From positions 1 through 64,000 of the forward strand of contig JAFLCL010000015.1 in NCBI GenBank assembly GCA_017303575.1: a stretch of 64,000 nucleotides of DNA. Direction: 5' to 3'. Below, one piece after another: positions 61,334-64,000 of this stretch (its first letter is position 1; each line of letters opens with the position of its first letter). A program made the translations under genes and the position numbers. The notes beneath the pieces were generated by a model. It did not search any database. It was not told the origin of the DNA and was given only the letters and a program-made list of their open reading frames with translations. This stretch comes from Deltaproteobacteria bacterium. GTDB taxonomy: Bacteria; Myxococcota_A; Polyangia; Polyangiales; Sandaracinaceae.

Positions 61334-63328
61334 ATGCGCTCTTTCGTTCGATGGGCCGCGCTGCTCGCGCTGATCTCCGTGCCGACGCTCGGCTGCGACC
61401 CCGCGCCCACAGGACGCCCCGACGGAGGACGCAGCGACGCCTACGACGGTCCCGGCGACCTCGACGGTGACACGATCAGCGACGAGCACGAGGGAGGATC
61501 GGAGGGTCGCGACACCGACGGCGACGGCACGCTCGACTCGCTCGATCCCGACAGCGACGGCGACGGTGTCTCGGACGCGGACGAGGCCGGCGACGCAGAC
61601 CTCACGACGCCACCGATCGACTCGGACGGCGATCGCCTCCCCGACTTCGAGGATCCGGACTCGGACAACAACGGCATCCCCGACGCGAGCGAGGAGCCGA
61701 CCGATCGCGACATGGACGGTCGCGTCAACCGCATCGACCTCGACGACGACGGCGACCGATTGCCCGACGCGCGCGAGCTACGCGGCATGGTGAGCCCGCC
61801 GCTCGACAGCGACGCCGACGGCATCGCCGACTACCTCGACGTCGACAGCGACGGGGACACGATCGACGACGGAGACGATCTCGATCTCGACACCGACATG
61901 GACGGGACGCTCGACTTCCTCGACCTCGACAGTGACGCCGACGGAATCCCCGACGCGATCGAGGCGGGCGACATGGATCTCGCCACGCCGCCGGTGGACA
62001 CCGACATGGACACGATCGCGGACTTCCGCGATCCCGACAGCGATGGCGACGGGCTCTCGGATCTCGCGGAGGACTCGATCCACCGCACCTCGCCGACGTC
62101 GGCCGACACCGACATGGACGGCGTGAGCGATCTGATCGAGACCGCTGCGGGAACGGACGCGACCGACATGACGGACAGTCCGCGCACGCGCGGCGACTTC
62201 GTGTTCGTGGTGCCGTACATGGGGGCGCCCGATCCGACGCGGGACACGCTCGCCTTCCGCACGAGCATCCAGTTCGCCGACATCTACTTCCTCTTCGACA
62301 AGTCGGGCTCGATGGCAGGAGAGATCGCGGCGCTGCGCACGGCAGTCGGCACGATCATGGCAGACCTCACGTGCATGGACTTCGGCGTGCCCTGCACGCG
62401 CGACTCCGAGTGCGCCGCAGGTCAGGTGTGTGGCCTCACCGGCAGCTGCATCGAAGATCCCGGCATCGCGTCGTGCGTGACGAGCCCGTGGACCGGCGGC
62501 GGTTGGTACATCGGCAATTACACGAACACACGCTCGCTCCAGGCCGATCCCGCCGCGACCTCGGCCGCGCTCGGGTTCTCGACGGATGGCAGCACCGAGT
62601 CGCTCTACCGTGCGGTGTGGGGCGTCGCCGATCCTGCGGGCGCACCGGGGACCGAGGGGGGCTGCACGGGTCCGGGCGCGGGCACGATCGGCTGTCCCGC
62701 GTTCCGCGAAGAGGCGGTGCGCATCCTCGTTGCGTTCACCGACGAGGACAGCGACGGCACCGAGACCGCGGCACAGGCGGCGGCAGCGCTGACGGCCAAC
62801 GACATCACGATGATCGGCGTGTGGAGCGGCACCGCAGGCGCGGGCGCGCGCAGCGATCTCGTCGACGTCGTGCGCGAGTCCGGCTCGGTGGACCGAAGCG
62901 GCAACCCGCTCGTGTTCGACGGTGCCGATTCGTCGGTCGTGCCGGTGGTGACCTCCGCGATCAACGAGATCGTCGAGGGCGTGCCCCTTCGCGCGACGAT
63001 CGAGGCGAGCGACGAGCCCGGCGATGCGGGCGACGCGCTCCAGTTCATCGACTACCTCGAGACCAACACCGTCGCGGCCGACTGCGCGAGCGTGCCGACC
63101 GAGGACACCGACGCGGACGGTCGCGGCGATGCCTTCCCGGCAGTCACGCCGGGCACGCGCATCTGCTGGGACGTCGTGCCCGTCATGAACACGACGGTGA
63201 TGCCCGACGTCGTTCCGCTCGTGTTCGAGGCACGGCTCACGGTGCGCGGCGACGGCTCGCCGCTCGACGCGCGCCGCGTCTACTTCCTCGTGCCCCCGCG
63301 TCCGCCCGAGATCGAAGTCCCCGACTGA
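61334..63328 (+). CDS. Lipoprotein with thrombospondin type 3 repeats and a VWA domain
   Basis: 664 residues from ATG 61334. Lipobox PTLGCDP. Residues about 35-280 hold ten or more DxDxDGxxD calcium loops (DSDGDGVSDADEAGD, DTDGDGTLDSLDPD, DSDADGIADYLD), a TSP3-type array. Residues about 300-560 are a VWA domain with the MIDAS motif DKSGSM near residue 318; a Cys pair insert (CTRDSECAAGQVCGLTGSC) sits inside. TSP3 plus VWA suggests Ca2+-stiffened surface adhesion. The gene is divergent from the TPR gene. Confidence 0.85.
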   Translation: MRSFVRWAALLALISVPTLGCDPAPTGRPDGGRSDAYDGPGDLDGDTISDEHEGGSEGRDTDGDGTLDSLDPDSDGDGVSDADEAGDADLTTPPIDSDGDRLPDFEDPDSDNNGIPDASEEPTDRDMDGRVNRIDLDDDGDRLPDARELRGMVSPPLDSDADGIADYLDVDSDGDTIDDGDDLDLDTDMDGTLDFLDLDSDADGIPDAIEAGDMDLATPPVDTDMDTIADFRDPDSDGDGLSDLAEDSIHRTSPTSADTDMDGVSDLIETAAGTDATDMTDSPRTRGDFVFVVPYMGAPDPTRDTLAFRTSIQFADIYFLFDKSGSMAGEIAALRTAVGTIMADLTCMDFGVPCTRDSECAAGQVCGLTGSCIEDPGIASCVTSPWTGGGWYIGNYTNTRSLQADPAATSAALGFSTDGSTESLYRAVWGVADPAGAPGTEGGCTGPGAGTIGCPAFREEAVRILVAFTDEDSDGTETAAQAAAALTANDITMIGVWSGTAGAGARSDLVDVVRESGSVDRSGNPLVFDGADSSVVPVVTSAINEIVEGVPLRATIEASDEPGDAGDALQFIDYLETNTVAADCASVPTEDTDADGRGDAFPAVTPGTRICWDVVPVMNTTVMPDVVPLVFEARLTVRGDGSPLDARRVYFLVPPRPPEIEVPD

Positions 63329-63385
63329 TCGAAGTCCGCGAGTGATCCCCGCGGGGCTCTCGCTCGGAGAGGAAGGAGGAGTGCC

Positions 63386-64000
63386 ATGTCGATCGAAGCT
63401 TCACGACGGCCACGATTCCTCGGGCTCGCCCCCGATGCGGTGAGCGCGGCGCTGTTCTTGTGCGGCGTGGCGACGAGCCTCGGCACGGCGTCGCTCGGCG
63501 TGAGACCCCGCGGAACCTCCGAGGACGCGATGCTGTCGGCCTACGAGCGCGCGAGCTGGCAGATCAGCCCGGAGGGAGGCGGTCTCTCGAGCGTGCTCTA
63601 CCTCGGTCACCTGGTGGGGCCGATGCTGGTGCTCGCGGCCCTGGTCCATGCGCGCGCGAGACACCGAGAGCAGCACGAGCTCGACTCGGTCGCGATGGAC
63701 ACCGACGTGCTGCCGCCGGCTGCGGGCGAGGACGCCCCGCGAACGCTGCATCGGATCTCGATCGTGCTCCCGCGCGCCGAGGCGCTCGCGATCCTCGAGC
63801 GCGCGCGCACCAAACCGGCCGAGGCGCATCGCGCGATCGACGCGCTCGCGGAGGCGATCGAGCGCGCAGGTGAGCTCGAGCACGTCGATCGGGTGCTCGA
63901 TGCCTCGGAGGACGCGAGCGTGGTCGTGCGTGAGCGCTCGAGCCTCGAGCGCCGAGTGGCCGCGAGCGCCGGCATCGGCGCAGAGCTCACCAGCTACCGC
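63386..64000 (+). CDS. Membrane protein, 5' part (gene runs off the window)
   Basis: The ATG at 63386 has a strong GGAAGGAGGA six bases upstream; 205 residues are seen before the edge. Two hydrophobic segments, around residues 16-37 (AVSAALFLCGVATSLGTASL) and 70-87 (VLYLGHLVGPMLVLAALVHA), flank a short loop; from residue about 115 the sequence is a soluble helical part rich in Ala, Glu and Arg. It resembles DUF1517-type membrane proteins only loosely. Function unknown. Confidence 0.6.
   Translation, partial: MSIEASRRPRFLGLAPDAVSAALFLCGVATSLGTASLGVRPRGTSEDAMLSAYERASWQISPEGGGLSSVLYLGHLVGPMLVLAALVHARARHREQHELDSVAMDTDVLPPAAGEDAPRTLHRISIVLPRAEALAILERARTKPAEAHRAIDALAEAIERAGELEHVDRVLDASEDASVVVRERSSLERRVAASAGIGAELTSYR

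Overview
The window is about 70% G+C, codes almost end to end on both strands, and has few paralogues of mobile-element genes (none seen). The gene content (MopE-type DCDD lipoproteins, IgGFc-binding-domain lipoprotein, FG-GAP lipoproteins, a Ser/Thr kinase, a peroxisome-like beta-oxidation enzyme, Asp/Ala-rich linkers after lipobox cysteines) suggests a myxobacterium of the Polyangia, most like the Sandaracinus group. That placement is from memory of such genomes and was not tested. I call 49 protein genes, two of them cut by the window edges. No rRNA, tRNA, CRISPR array, IS element or prophage was recognised.

Layout. 1-4.8 kb: an exonuclease/endonuclease/phosphatase-fold protein (partial), an MJ1255-like glycosyltransferase, two unknowns and an SDR. 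4.8-10 kb: two Cys-rich surface lipoproteins around a YdeI-family gene, then an orphan cytochrome b558-like membrane anchor. 10-18 kb: a GNAT-like protein with a clear sigma70-like promoter, two unknowns, a PIN/ribbon-helix-helix toxin-antitoxin pair, dapF, and a STAND-type NTPase ending in a winged-helix domain. 18-22.7 kb: tcdA, an FG-GAP lipoprotein, a TatD nuclease and class I fumarase. 22.8-34 kb: a same-strand block of one CAP-domain lipoprotein and three paralogous MopE-like lipoproteins that share a six-unit DCDD head but carry different C-termini. 34-39 kb: a divergent two-gene beta-oxidation operon, an MFE-2-type multifunctional enzyme with four SCP2 domains and an SCP-x-type thiolase. 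39-47 kb: a kinase-HDOD fusion, an atypical SDR, a GreA/GreB-like protein, a lipocalin and more lipoproteins. 47-56.4 kb: acsA, an alpha/beta hydrolase, a DUF4266-DUF3570 pair, a 0.7 kb gene-free gap, cysM and an OsmC protein. 56.4-64 kb: a long L,D-transpeptidase-like lipoprotein, a TPR protein coupled to a lipoprotein that appears to start with CTG, a TSP3-VWA lipoprotein and a membrane protein cut by the edge.

How the genes fit together. About 18 of the 49 products have a lipobox, and at least 11 of these follow it with an Asp/Ala/Ser/Pro/Gly-rich linker, so much of the window codes for envelope or cell-surface decoration. The metabolic genes (MFE-2, thiolase, acsA, fumarase, an SdhC-like anchor) are consistent with fatty-acid and acetate oxidation, but they are scattered and not one regulon by sequence evidence. 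The most unusual items are the three-gene MopE operon with swapped C-terminal modules, the four-SCP2 multifunctional enzyme with a perfect inverted repeat at its promoter, the kinase-HDOD fusion, and a dispersed intergenic repeat present in two copies 53 kb apart.
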